From the NCBI GenBank assembly GCA_030039895.1, contig JASHUR010000189.1, positions 1 through 21,523 of the forward strand: a DNA stretch of 21,523 nt, written 5' to 3'. The stretch is from Acidobacteriaceae bacterium. GTDB lineage: Bacteria; Acidobacteriota; Terriglobia; Terriglobales; Acidobacteriaceae. Made by a program: the position numbers and the translations under genes. Position 1 is the stretch's first letter. Every line of letters begins with the position of its first letter. The notes beneath the pieces were generated by a model. The model worked only from the letters and a program-made list of their open reading frames with translations, did no database searches and was not told where the DNA came from. This document shows, one piece after another, positions 1-8,375 of the stretch.

Positions 1-1
1 C

Positions 2-448
2 GCACGCGCCAGCGTGGTGGCCAGTGGAACAGCCACAGTTGAAGCCGGGCTGATCGGCAATCCCTTCGTGGTGGTCTATCGCGTCTCGCCCCTCAGCTAC
101 GCCGTAGCCCGGCGAGTGGTCGATGTGCCCCATGTTGCTATGGTCAATTTAATCGCGAACAAACGCGTGGTCCCTGAGCTTATTCAGAGTGACTTTAACG
201 CGGCAAACCTCGTCCTACACTTGCAGCGGCTGTTGAACGACGAAGCAGGCCGTGCAGAGATGCAGGCCAATCTTCGCAGGATATCCGATATGCTCAAGGC
301 CAGCGGCAGTATCGACGACCCATCCGGCCAAACGACCCCGGCTGAGACGGCCATTGGCCGTGCTGCCGCGGTCGCGGCCCGGATGCTGCACAAGCCCGCT
401 CCGTTGCAGCACCAGAAAGACCAGCACGAACCAGATAGACTGACATGA
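2..448 (+). CDS. lpxB: Lipid-A-disaccharide synthase LpxB, C-terminal part (5' truncated by window edge)
   Basis: This is the last ~148 codons of an open frame that enters from the left edge. The segment SGTATVEAGLIGNPFVVVYR (from about nt 41) followed by VSPLSYAVARRVV and VPHVAMVNLIANKRVVPELIQ is the characteristic donor-side C-terminal region of the GT19 family enzyme LpxB. LpxB joins UDP-2,3-diacylglucosamine and lipid X into the lipid A disaccharide at the cytoplasmic face of the inner membrane. After the family core, the last ~45 residues form a polar tail (KPAPLQHQKDQHEPDRLT) that looks like an unconserved extension. The stop codon overlaps the start of the next gene (ATGA at 445-448), suggesting translational coupling. 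It supports a Gram-negative, LPS-making host. The N-terminal part cannot be seen, so integrity of the whole gene is unknown. Confidence 0.93.
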   Translation, partial: ARASVVASGTATVEAGLIGNPFVVVYRVSPLSYAVARRVVDVPHVAMVNLIANKRVVPELIQSDFNAANLVLHLQRLLNDEAGRAEMQANLRRISDMLKASGSIDDPSGQTTPAETAIGRAAAVAARMLHKPAPLQHQKDQHEPDRLT

Positions 449-2511
449 CCAGAATCCGCTCCAATATCCGTCACCTTGTCCGCATCAGCTCCATTTTTGT
501 CGCTCTCATTGCCGCGGCCACCTTCGCCGCGCACGCGCAGGAGAAGTCGCCAATCAATGTCATGGGCTACAAGATCGACGCGATCATCAACCCCGCGGAC
601 CATACACTGACCGCGGTCACCAGCGTCACGTTTAAGGCGCTGGAACCGGCCCCCGTGGTGCAGTTCGGACTGCATGGCGCGCTCAAGGTCGATAAAGTCA
701 CGGACGAAAGCGGAAATGCACTGAACGGCCAGCGCGGGCCGAACGCGACCATTCTCGTCACTCCATCGGCCCCCCTCACCGTGGGCCAAAGCTATACCTG
801 GACCTTTAACTACGACGGCGACCTGGAAGGTGAAGGCGGTCCCGTACCCGGACTCAAACTGGCCTATGTCGGCGACCCGATCAGCTATCTGCTCTACGCC
901 GGCGCATGGTTCCCCATGGTTGGCTATCAGACCGACCGCTTTACCGCGGACATTCATGTCCATGTTCCGGCTGGATACAAGGTCGTCGGCAGCGGCGAAG
1001 TTACGCCCTCAGCCGGCACGCCGCTGGGAGCCGCCACGCCTGCCGAGGCAAGAGCCGCCCGAGCGAAGAAAGCTTCCGAAGCCAACTCCGCGACTCAAAC
1101 GAGCGCGCCTGCGGGAGACGTTGAGTACGACTTCAAATGGGACAAGCCCGGCTTCCCCGGAACAATCATTGCCGGCAAGTTCATGGAGACCTCGCCCGCG
1201 CCCAATATCCACCTCTTCACCACTGAGCAGTACAAGGCCAATGCCGAGGACTACGCCCAGTCCGCGCTGCGCATCTTTGCCTACTACACCTCAACCTTCG
1301 GCCTGCCGGAGTCTTACCACATTAACGTTGTGCAGTTGCCGGACGATACGGTGCCTGCCTATTGGGCGCCGGAGGTAGCCGCCGTAGCCGGAAATCGCAT
1401 TCCGGGCAGCACCTCCTTCCGCCTGCTCTCAAACACCATCGCCCACCAGTGGTGGGGCAGCGAGATCAGCCCGGCCACGAACAACGACGCGTGGATCACC
1501 AACGGCATGTCCCGCTATGCCGAGCTGATGTACCTGCGGGACTCCGCGGGCGAAGGCGCAATGCAGGCCGCCCTGCTCGATGTCTCTGCCGGAGCGCTGG
1601 CCTATGACACGATTCCGCTCACCAGCGCCGGACGGCTGAATGTCTGGACGCCCGAGTTCCAGTCCATGACTCTGGAAAAGGGCGCGCTGGTCTTCCACAT
1701 GCTGCTGTGGGAGGTAGGCCGGGACAGCTTCCTCAAGATCCTTCGCGCTGCGCTCTCGCAATACAGCGACAAACCCATTACTACGGCTGATTTTGAGAAG
1801 GTCGCCGAAGCGCAGTCGCAGCAGGAGCTCACACCGTTCTTCTCGCAATGGCTCGACGGCACCGGCGCGCCCGATTTCCACGATAAGTGGGCCGTCTACC
1901 GACTCGGCAATAACAAGGGCTTCCGCACCATAGGCGAAATCCAGCAAAGCCTCGACCTGTTCAACATGCCGGTCCAGTTGCAGATTCAGACTGACGGCAA
2001 AACTGCGAACCGCCGCATCTCCGTTGTGGGCACCGACTCGCAATATGTGGTGGACACCTTTGGGCGCCCGCGCCGGATCATCATCGACCCCGACGATTGG
2101 ATCCTGAAAAACTCGCCCGACATGCAGGTGCGCGTCGACATCCTCAAGGGCCAGCAACTGGTTGCGCAGGGAGACCTGCCCGGTGCGCTCGCCGAGTATC
2201 AGAAGGCGCTCCAAGTCAATCCCCAAAGCTCGCTCGCCAGCTACCGCATCGCTGAGGTCTTCTTTACACAGTGCAATATGCAGGCGGCCGTCGACGCCTA
2301 CCGCGACTCCCTCAACGGCGATGACGACCCCAAATGGACCGAGGTATGGAGCTACATTCAGATCGGCAAAATCTTCGACATGACCGGACAGCGGCAACGT
2401 GCCGTCGAGCAGTACCGGCAGGCGGTCCAGACGAATGACAATACGTCAGGCGCGCTGAATGCGGCCCGGCACTATATCCAGGTGCCCTACAAACAAGGGT
2501 GTTCGGAATAG
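445..2511 (+). CDS. M1-aminopeptidase-fold exported protein with TPR tail, predicted catalytically inactive
   Basis: The 688-residue protein has a signal peptide (hydrophobic residues ~14-30, likely cleavage AHA|Q at 31/32) and an M1-like N-terminal beta domain from ~residue 37. It then has an Ala-rich insertion (~188-226), the M1 catalytic region (~270-480), and about three TPR-like repeats (~566-673). The catalytic region is recognised by IAHQWWG (332-338) and NDAWITNGMSRYAE. In active M1 enzymes the motif is HExxH plus a Glu 19 residues after the second His. Here the sequence is N330-T331-I-A-H334, and residue 353 is Asn, so two of three zinc ligands and the catalytic Glu are absent. The substrate-binding GAMEN motif is also not recognisable (AYWAPEVAAV at ~305-314). 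The fold is therefore probably retained for binding or scaffolding in the periplasm rather than peptide hydrolysis. Its start overlaps the lpxB stop, so the two are likely co-transcribed. The inactivity is inferred from residues; the family assignment is firm. Confidence 0.88.
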   Translation: MTRIRSNIRHLVRISSIFVALIAAATFAAHAQEKSPINVMGYKIDAIINPADHTLTAVTSVTFKALEPAPVVQFGLHGALKVDKVTDESGNALNGQRGPNATILVTPSAPLTVGQSYTWTFNYDGDLEGEGGPVPGLKLAYVGDPISYLLYAGAWFPMVGYQTDRFTADIHVHVPAGYKVVGSGEVTPSAGTPLGAATPAEARAARAKKASEANSATQTSAPAGDVEYDFKWDKPGFPGTIIAGKFMETSPAPNIHLFTTEQYKANAEDYAQSALRIFAYYTSTFGLPESYHINVVQLPDDTVPAYWAPEVAAVAGNRIPGSTSFRLLSNTIAHQWWGSEISPATNNDAWITNGMSRYAELMYLRDSAGEGAMQAALLDVSAGALAYDTIPLTSAGRLNVWTPEFQSMTLEKGALVFHMLLWEVGRDSFLKILRAALSQYSDKPITTADFEKVAEAQSQQELTPFFSQWLDGTGAPDFHDKWAVYRLGNNKGFRTIGEIQQSLDLFNMPVQLQIQTDGKTANRRISVVGTDSQYVVDTFGRPRRIIIDPDDWILKNSPDMQVRVDILKGQQLVAQGDLPGALAEYQKALQVNPQSSLASYRIAEVFFTQCNMQAAVDAYRDSLNGDDDPKWTEVWSYIQIGKIFDMTGQRQRAVEQYRQAVQTNDNTSGALNAARHYIQVPYKQGCSE

Positions 2512-2518
2512 GTTGGCG

Positions 2519-4759
2519 CTAGCTCGCTGCCCGGCGCGATGTCTGCACCAGCAGGTTCTTGACGGAATCAACCGCGAAGCCCAGTAGCAGAACAACGATG
2601 GCAGCCGGAACGAAGTTGAGCTTGTCGATCTGCTGCAGCGCGCCAGACAGCAATGCGGCCAGCGCCACGCCAAAGGCGATAAGGAAGCGCACCGCCTCGG
2701 CAAAGGCGCGCGTGTAGGTCGGCCGCTCCCGGCGCAACACTTCAATCGTTGCCGAGAGCGAGTTGCGCAACACTCGCGCACCCTCTTTACCGTTGGTTTT
2801 GGCGGCGGATTCCGCGGCCTTGTGGCTCTCAAGACGCACAGAGACCGTAATGTCGCGCCCCTCGCCGCGCTGGAATTCATTGCCCTGGAAGAAATGGCAT
2901 ATCTTCCACTCCTGATCCAGCATTTCGTTCGGGAACTCCCATTTGCAGCTGAGCCGCCGCAGCGCAGCTGCGTCATTAAAGCGCGGGTCCTTGAAGCGAA
3001 TCGAGAAAAGAATGGGTACATAAGCCCGCACGCTCCGCGGATCGTATACGATCTTCGCCTGCCCCGCGGTGTCGATCTCTTCAAGCACGTCCTGCTCGTA
3101 GATGTTCTCGCGCATCTCCTGCACCAGCGCGCGCAGCTCATGCAGCGCGGGCCAGGAGAGCGTCCCCAACAGCTCGATGAGCTCCTTCTGCCGCGCCACC
3201 AGCCGCTCGCGTGCGCTCTTTCCCTCACCCGTCTCGTCGTTACGGCCGGATGCAGTACCCGCGCGCAGAATCGCGTAGTCAAATGCCATCTGGATGGCAG
3301 AGGTGCCGAAGTCGACGGCGAACATAATCTGCTTCGGGATGTTGCGGAAGTCATCGAAGGGCTGGTTCAACAGCTCAAACAGGCCGGGCAGAGCCGCCTT
3401 CAGGTCGTTGTAATAGGAGTGGGGCAGAAATTTTTGACGCACCTTAAGATCACGGAAGTTGGTCGAGATCATCCGCGCCAGCGCGTCCGTGTCATCCAGC
3501 GTCAAGAAGGCCCTTTCCTCGCTGTCCAGAATTCTGCCGGCCGCAGTCACCTCTTCGTCCGTCAGGGTAAACGAACTGAGGTGTCCCGCTGCTGTCTGCA
3601 GCTTGGCGAAAATATCATCCGTAACCGAAGGCGGCGCGGTCGCCGATACATCATCCAGCTTGCGACGCATTTCGTCGAGCCGCTCCACAACCTTCAGCCG
3701 CCTGACCAGCCTGTCAATCGATGTCGACACCGATTCCAGCGTCTCCGTCGCCGAGGGTGCGAACGCCCAGCAGCGGGCGAGCAGCAGTGACGCCCTCTTG
3801 CGCTCCATCCGCACCAGGGTCCGCAGATAAGCATCCACCCGGGGGCTCAGGTTGTGTATCCGCTCCCCAAGTTCGTTCAGCTCGCGGCGCAGATGCGTCT
3901 TCCGCAGGATGTTCGGCAGCACGGAATTTCCAATCAGGGAAATCAGTCCGCCCGCCAGCAGCATACATATCACAAACAAATGCGACCAGAAGCTGGTCCA
4001 TCCGGCGTTCAGCCTTTGCATCAGCAGGCTTACCTGCAAAGTGCGCTGCGGCAGCACTTCGCGCGGGACCTCAGGCGGCCCGTGCAGTGCGAGCAAAAGC
4101 TGGCCGGTCTTGTCAGAAGGATGCACATAGTCGGTCCATGAATAGAGATCCGTCGTCGGCAGCAATTCGATACGTGCCGTTCCATACGGCGCCACCTGCA
4201 CCTCGCCGCTCTGCAGCCCCCGGCCATCGATCTGGAAGCTCCAGTCCAGTGGATAGGCGATCGCATCATTGTTCTTCACGGTAATTTCTGCATTCGCGCC
4301 GTTCACCAGCGTCAGCCGGGCGCCAGGTCCGCCCGTTCCGCTCACTGAAAGATCCATCGGAGCGTCAGCTTCGACGGTCTGCAACTGGCCCAGTTGATTC
4401 GTTCCACTAAATACCGGAGCGCTGGCCATCGCTGCTCCGGTCAGATGGCTCACACTCGCCTCGAGCTCAACCTCAGCCCCCGGCGCAACAGATCCGGGCG
4501 CCGAACCGCCATTCGCGGAAGCAAAGGTGATCGTCGCGCCAGGCAGCGCTGCCTGCGAGGTATCGTCAACAAAATCTCCGGCACGCAGTGAGAGCGGCGC
4601 TGCGGCGGTACCCAGATTAAACACCTTCACGGCCACCGAGCCCGAGCCGTTGTGCAGCACAACCGGATCGGGCGCCGACAACCTGAGCTGGGCAGCAGCC
4701 GTCATCGCCCCGAAGATCAGGGCGTACACCACTGCTTGAAGCGCCAACTTTCCCCGCAA
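2519..4759 (-). CDS. Unrecognised large membrane protein: exported Ig-like N-terminus, one central and two C-terminal membrane segments
   Basis: I do not recognise this 746-residue protein. I chose the TTG at 4759-4757 because GAGGAGGG lies just upstream and translation from there begins with a clean signal peptide (MRGKLALQAVVYALIFGAMT, cleavage near AAAQ). The frame stays open to an ATG at 4855, but that would bury the signal behind 32 residues. Order seen: signal peptide; Gly/Ala/Thr-rich beta segments to ~residue 255 resembling Ig-like or alternative-orientation domains; a membrane helix ~258-280 (LFVICMLLAGGLISLIG); a long charged, helical, probably cytoplasmic region ~285-685 rich in Glu/Arg/Leu heptads; then two membrane helices (~688-710 and ~717-735) and a short basic tail. 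Near ~610-650 a C-W-x-F ... H-x-F ... V-x-V pattern hints at a small PKD-like beta fold. It converges with the M1-like gene with only 7 bases between the stops. Function unknown; a role in envelope sensing or anchoring is only a guess. Confidence 0.8.
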   Translation of the reverse strand: MRGKLALQAVVYALIFGAMTAAAQLRLSAPDPVVLHNGSGSVAVKVFNLGTAAAPLSLRAGDFVDDTSQAALPGATITFASANGGSAPGSVAPGAEVELEASVSHLTGAAMASAPVFSGTNQLGQLQTVEADAPMDLSVSGTGGPGARLTLVNGANAEITVKNNDAIAYPLDWSFQIDGRGLQSGEVQVAPYGTARIELLPTTDLYSWTDYVHPSDKTGQLLLALHGPPEVPREVLPQRTLQVSLLMQRLNAGWTSFWSHLFVICMLLAGGLISLIGNSVLPNILRKTHLRRELNELGERIHNLSPRVDAYLRTLVRMERKRASLLLARCWAFAPSATETLESVSTSIDRLVRRLKVVERLDEMRRKLDDVSATAPPSVTDDIFAKLQTAAGHLSSFTLTDEEVTAAGRILDSEERAFLTLDDTDALARMISTNFRDLKVRQKFLPHSYYNDLKAALPGLFELLNQPFDDFRNIPKQIMFAVDFGTSAIQMAFDYAILRAGTASGRNDETGEGKSARERLVARQKELIELLGTLSWPALHELRALVQEMRENIYEQDVLEEIDTAGQAKIVYDPRSVRAYVPILFSIRFKDPRFNDAAALRRLSCKWEFPNEMLDQEWKICHFFQGNEFQRGEGRDITVSVRLESHKAAESAAKTNGKEGARVLRNSLSATIEVLRRERPTYTRAFAEAVRFLIAFGVALAALLSGALQQIDKLNFVPAAIVVLLLGFAVDSVKNLLVQTSRRAAS

Positions 4760-4772
4760 GACTTCCCTCCTC
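4757..4772 (-). promoter_or_regulatory. Strong Shine-Dalgarno and TTG start codon of the 746-residue membrane protein
   Basis: Read on the minus strand this is GAGGAGGGAAGT, one base, then TTG. It is a near-perfect anti-16S match placed at normal distance from TTG and not from any ATG or GTG in the frame. It fixes the start at 4759 and makes the first residues a signal peptide. Confidence 0.75.
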
Positions 4773-4888
4773 GGAACTTCCGATGATTCTACTGAATTGA
4801 CGCGCAGGGTACTGCAAACATACTTAGCACGTAACTCGTGCGAACGAAACCGCAAACCGCTCGGGACGCAAACTTTATAATCAGACCC

Positions 4889-5449
4889 ATGCTCACGATT
4901 GTCGCCCTTGTCGAACTCGTGCTGTGCTGGATTGCCTGGTCGCTGTCATTTGCAGTCGTAGCCAAAAGGGCCAAAGGGCAAAAGAAAGTGGTCCGCGCAG
5001 TCTCGTCGCGGTGGGGCATTCTTCTGGTGATGCTGGGTTTCGCACTGACATTTTCCTACGTCCGACCTGCAGGCTTTCACAAGTCTCCTCTTTCGTTGGC
5101 GCTTTCAATGATTCTTGGCCCAGTCTCCGTCGCGCTTGCCTGGGCTGCCACTCGCCATCTCGGCAAGCAATGGCGCTATGAGGCGGCATTGAGCGAGGAC
5201 CACGAACTCATCCAGACAGGACCCTACGCCTGGCTCCGCCACCCAATCTACGCCTCGATGCTCGGCATGCTTCTGGCTACGGGGTTCTGTTGGACGTGGT
5301 GGCCGATGTTTCTGGCCGCGATCGTTGTTTTTATCGCCGGCACTGAGGTTCGCGTCCGCGCCGAAGATCGCTTGCTCAGTGAGCGTTTCGGCAGCCGGTT
5401 TGCCGATTACCGAGCCCGGGTCAAGGCCTATATCCCGCTGATCCGCTGA
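4889..5449 (+). CDS. Isoprenylcysteine carboxyl methyltransferase (ICMT/PEMT)-like integral membrane protein
   Basis: The 186-residue protein starts MLTIVALVELVLCWIAW at the ATG 4889. The frame extends upstream to 4838, but those 17 residues are polar and would overlap the divergent neighbour's leader. It has about five membrane segments. The C-terminal half carries the ICMT/phospholipid-methyltransferase signature: ELIQTGPYAWLRHPIYASML (G-P-Y-x-x-x-R-H-P-x-Y), then E-x-R-x-R-x-E-D-x-L-x-x-x-F-G and FADYRARVKAYIPLIR at the end. These residues form the S-adenosylmethionine site in the family. Bacterial members have largely unknown acceptors (lipids or small hydrophobic molecules), so I make no substrate claim. 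It is followed after 32 bases by a co-directional transporter and is divergent from the minus-strand membrane protein. Confidence 0.85.
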   Translation: MLTIVALVELVLCWIAWSLSFAVVAKRAKGQKKVVRAVSSRWGILLVMLGFALTFSYVRPAGFHKSPLSLALSMILGPVSVALAWAATRHLGKQWRYEAALSEDHELIQTGPYAWLRHPIYASMLGMLLATGFCWTWWPMFLAAIVVFIAGTEVRVRAEDRLLSERFGSRFADYRARVKAYIPLIR

Positions 5450-5481
5450 CCATACCGGAACCCGGCTGCTAGTCTTTTCCC

Positions 5482-6414
5482 ATGTCCCAGGTCATGTCCC
5501 GGTCGATGAAGGCACATCTGCTCCTGCTCGCAGTGGTTTTCGTCTGGGGCTCGACCTTCGTTCTTGTCAAGGATGCGCTGGCGGATATTTCCCCGTTGCT
5601 GTTCAATTTTCTGCGCATGGCGCTTGCGTCGCTGTGCCTGCTGCTGATCTATCGCCGCCACATCGGCCACATTGACAGGCGCGCAGTGCTGTATGGCGCA
5701 ATCACAGGACTTGCGCTTACCACTGGTTATCAATTCCAGACCGTCGGACTGCGTCTTACCACCCCCTCAAAGTCGGCTTTCATTACCGGCATGAGTGTGA
5801 TCTTTGTACCGCTTCTGGTCGCCGTTCCCCGGCTGCGCCCCGCCGGCACGCACGCCCCACGCTGGAACGCCTTTGTAGGCGCGCTGCTGGCCTTTGCCGG
5901 GATCATTTTCATTACCGCTCCGCCTCACGGAGGCTACAACTTCCATTCCATCAACATGGGAGACGTCCTCACTCTGGTCTGCGCCATTGCCTTTGCGTTC
6001 CACGTGGTGGCGCTCGCGCATTTTTCTCCGCGCATGCGCTTCGAGCAGCTCGCGCTGCTGCAGGTGAGCTTTGCCGCTCTCTTCATGGCCATCAGCCTGC
6101 CTGTGTTTGAGCATCCCTACGTTCGCTGGGGCCCGCGCGTGCTGATTGCACTGGCCGTTGCGGCCGTATTGGCAACTGCTCTCGCATTCACTGTTCAAAG
6201 CTGGGCGCAGCAGATCATTCCCGCCACGCACACTGCAGTGCTGCTTACAATGGAGCCGGTCTTTGCCTGGATCACGTCCCTGCTCGTTCTCGGCCAGGGA
6301 CTCGGCCTGAGGTCAGGCACCGGCGCGCTGCTGATCCTGGCCGGCATCGCATTGACTGAACTGGCGCCTTCGCGCATTCAACCTACCGCGCATGAGGGCG
6401 CCCGCATCTCCTGA
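5482..6414 (+). CDS. EamA-family (drug/metabolite transporter superfamily) permease
   Basis: The 310-residue protein has about ten predicted membrane helices arranged as two EamA repeats (~13-140 and ~158-293). The first repeat opens with the usual VFVWGSTFVLVKDAL and FLRMALASLCLLL. The second carries the family-typical WAQQIIPATHTAVLLTMEPVF just before the last helices. These proteins export or import small metabolites across the inner membrane; the substrate cannot be told from sequence. The ATG at 5482 is used, but in-frame ATGs at 5494 and 5506 are equally possible because none has a clear Shine-Dalgarno. It lies 32 bases after the ICMT-like gene and may share its transcript. Confidence 0.9.
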   Translation: MSQVMSRSMKAHLLLLAVVFVWGSTFVLVKDALADISPLLFNFLRMALASLCLLLIYRRHIGHIDRRAVLYGAITGLALTTGYQFQTVGLRLTTPSKSAFITGMSVIFVPLLVAVPRLRPAGTHAPRWNAFVGALLAFAGIIFITAPPHGGYNFHSINMGDVLTLVCAIAFAFHVVALAHFSPRMRFEQLALLQVSFAALFMAISLPVFEHPYVRWGPRVLIALAVAAVLATALAFTVQSWAQQIIPATHTAVLLTMEPVFAWITSLLVLGQGLGLRSGTGALLILAGIALTELAPSRIQPTAHEGARIS

Positions 6415-6523
6415 CCTGCGTTGAACCTGCACTAAACTGCAAGCATTGTGACAGATTCACGTCAGATTGCGTCTAAACCCCAAGAGGCATCACAGACTGT
6501 ACATTTTGCGCTCGATCTACATC

Positions 6524-6529
6524 TATACT
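6524..6529 (+). promoter_or_regulatory. Possible -10 element (TATACT) upstream of the HtrA-type protease
   Basis: TATACT lies about 70 bases upstream of the protease start and matches the sigma-70 -10 consensus at five of six positions. No convincing -35 hexamer sits 16-18 bases upstream, so this is weak. A stress sigma factor would be expected for this gene class, but I cannot identify such a site. Confidence 0.25.
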
Positions 6530-6598
6530 GGTAGGTGCAGGCCGCGCCGTAGACGGCCCATCGACCGTTGCCACTTGAAGACACGAGGTTAGACCAGA

Positions 6599-8212
6599 AT
6601 GAAATCTTTCTTTAGACGGCTCCGTTACAACCGTCTCGCTTCTACTTTTACGATTCTCGCAACCCTTTCCGTAGGGATCCTCATCGGCTCGGTCGTCGCA
6701 CACGGCGTGCACGGACAGGAAGCGAAGTCTACGTCGAAGATCGACACCTCTGATGCTGTTCCTCTTAAGATTCCTGCGCCCAAGGACCTCTCGACTGACT
6801 TTACCCGCATCGCCAAGGAAGTCGGCCCCGCGGTTGTCAACATCAGCACGGTCCAGCTGCCCAAAAACCCCACCCACAGTTTCAACTCCGGCCCCTTCGG
6901 CCAGCAGGGCCCCGACAACGGCGAGGACAACGGCCCGAACAATTTCCAGGACTTCTTCAGACATTTCTTCGGCACGCCCCAGTTCGGCGGGCAGGATGAT
7001 ACCAGCCAGGAGCGCGAGTCGCTCGGTTCCGGCTTTATCGTCGATCCTCGCGGCTATATTCTCACCAACTACCACGTGATCGAAAAGGCCGATAAGATCT
7101 GGGTCCGCCTCTCCACCGATCCCGATAACGGATTCATGCAGGGACGCCCCGCCACGGTGGTCGGCTACGACAAGGCGACCGACATCGCGGTATTGAAGAT
7201 CAAGACCGACAAACCGCTCCCTACTGTGGAGATGGGCAACTCTGATGGCGCGCAGGTCGGTGACTGGGTCATCGCCATCGGCAGCCCCTACACGCTTTCA
7301 CAGACAGTCACCGCCGGAATTATCTCAGCCAAGAATCGCACCAACCCGGGCATTGCCGGCCAGTACCAGCACTTCATCCAGACCGATGCTGCCATTAACC
7401 CCGGCAACTCAGGCGGCCCGCTGGTCAACATGGCCGGCCAGGTCATCGGCATGAATACAGCGATCTATACCGAGTCCGGAAGTTTTGCCGGCATCGGCTT
7501 CGCCATGCCGTCCAACACCATCGTTGATGTCTACAACGACCTTATCGGCCCCGAGCACAAGGTTGTGCGCGGCAGCATCGGCATCACCTTCCAGGAGAAC
7601 CTGCCTTCAGCTGTGGCCCACGTCTATGGCTTCACCAACGGCGTGCTGGTCAGCAGCGTGCAGCCTGGCTTCGCTGCGGACAAGGCCGGCATTAAGGCTG
7701 GAGACATCATCGTCAGCGTTGACGGCAAGCCAATCAAGGACGGCAACGACCTCGTAAATAACATCTCCGCGCGCAAGCCGGGGTCAACCATTCAGCTCGG
7801 ATACATACGCAATGGCCAGCATCAAACGGCGACCGTCACCATCGGTGACCGCTCGAAGATGCTGGAGGCCCTCAACAATGGCCAGGGCGGCGGCAATGGC
7901 CCCAGCGAAGGTGGCGGCACGGAGAATGCGCAGGCCAAGCTGGGCATCTCCGTCAGCGACCTGCCACAGGGCGCGCCCGCCGGAATGCACGGCGTCCTGA
8001 TCCAGCACGTCAAGCCCGGGTCGTTCGCGGATGAGATCGGACTGTCGGAAGGATGGGTGATTGTCGCCATCAACCGGCATATCGTGAATAATGTCAATGA
8101 CTTCCGGGCCGTTGTGGCTGGCCTGAAGTCAGGCGATGACGTCGCCTTCCAGCTGGTCGATCCGCAGGATCCGACAGGGGGAAGCAGGTACGTCGGCGGA
8201 ACGCTGCCTTAA
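6599..8212 (+). CDS. htrA: HtrA/DegP-type periplasmic serine endoprotease with two PDZ domains
   Basis: The 537-residue protein has the full architecture of Do-family proteases. There is an uncleaved or signal-type N-terminal helix (~14-34), a Gly/Asn/Phe-rich loop (~85-130), a trypsin-like domain and two PDZ domains (~325-410 and ~443-525). The catalytic triad is visible: His159 in TNYHVI, Asp195 in ATDIAVLKI and Ser271 in NPGNSGGPL. PDZ1 contains GVLVSSVQPGFAADKAGIKA and PDZ2 GVLIQHVKPGSFADEIGL, both the usual carboxylate-binding and turn segments. It is expected to degrade or refold damaged envelope proteins. It is monocistronic here: 184 bases separate it from the transporter upstream and a strong terminator follows. 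Which paralogue (DegP, DegQ or MucD) cannot be decided. Confidence 0.96.
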   Translation: MKSFFRRLRYNRLASTFTILATLSVGILIGSVVAHGVHGQEAKSTSKIDTSDAVPLKIPAPKDLSTDFTRIAKEVGPAVVNISTVQLPKNPTHSFNSGPFGQQGPDNGEDNGPNNFQDFFRHFFGTPQFGGQDDTSQERESLGSGFIVDPRGYILTNYHVIEKADKIWVRLSTDPDNGFMQGRPATVVGYDKATDIAVLKIKTDKPLPTVEMGNSDGAQVGDWVIAIGSPYTLSQTVTAGIISAKNRTNPGIAGQYQHFIQTDAAINPGNSGGPLVNMAGQVIGMNTAIYTESGSFAGIGFAMPSNTIVDVYNDLIGPEHKVVRGSIGITFQENLPSAVAHVYGFTNGVLVSSVQPGFAADKAGIKAGDIIVSVDGKPIKDGNDLVNNISARKPGSTIQLGYIRNGQHQTATVTIGDRSKMLEALNNGQGGGNGPSEGGGTENAQAKLGISVSDLPQGAPAGMHGVLIQHVKPGSFADEIGLSEGWVIVAINRHIVNNVNDFRAVVAGLKSGDDVAFQLVDPQDPTGGSRYVGGTLP

Positions 8213-8234
8213 AGCGGCACGGTAATCCAAACTG

Positions 8235-8275
8235 ATACCGGCTCCCTCAAAAATGAGGGGAGCCGGTATTTTTTT
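8235..8275 (+). terminator. Rho-independent terminator after the HtrA-type gene
   Basis: ATACCGGCTCCC (8235-8246) pairs perfectly with GGGAGCCGGTAT (8258-8269), with further pairing TCA/TGA inside the loop. The right arm runs directly into a seven-T tract. It begins 22 bases after the stop codon. Confidence 0.93.
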
Positions 8276-8375
8276 GTTGCATGTTTCCCGTAATCCCTTT
8301 AGGCTCAATGCCATTATCGGTCAGGTATGATGAAGTAATAGATTAAGCCGATATCCCCCATTTGAGGTATTTTGC

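Noticed and set aside
1429..2397. Long minus-strand open frame (322 codons) opposite the M1-like gene
   Set aside because: It lies wholly opposite a gene with clear family motifs and a signal peptide; its translation has no recognisable domain and reflects GC-rich codon bias on the complementary strand.
2822..3790. Long plus-strand open frame (322 codons) opposite the 746-residue membrane protein
   Set aside because: The minus-strand frame has a Shine-Dalgarno, signal peptide and membrane helices; this one is Arg/His/Gln-rich without structure or a ribosome site.
6448..6462. TGTGA-N5-TCACG dyad upstream of the HtrA-type gene as a CRP/FNR-type site
   Set aside because: CRP sites use a 6-base spacer and the outer bases do not match; a dyad this short is expected by chance.
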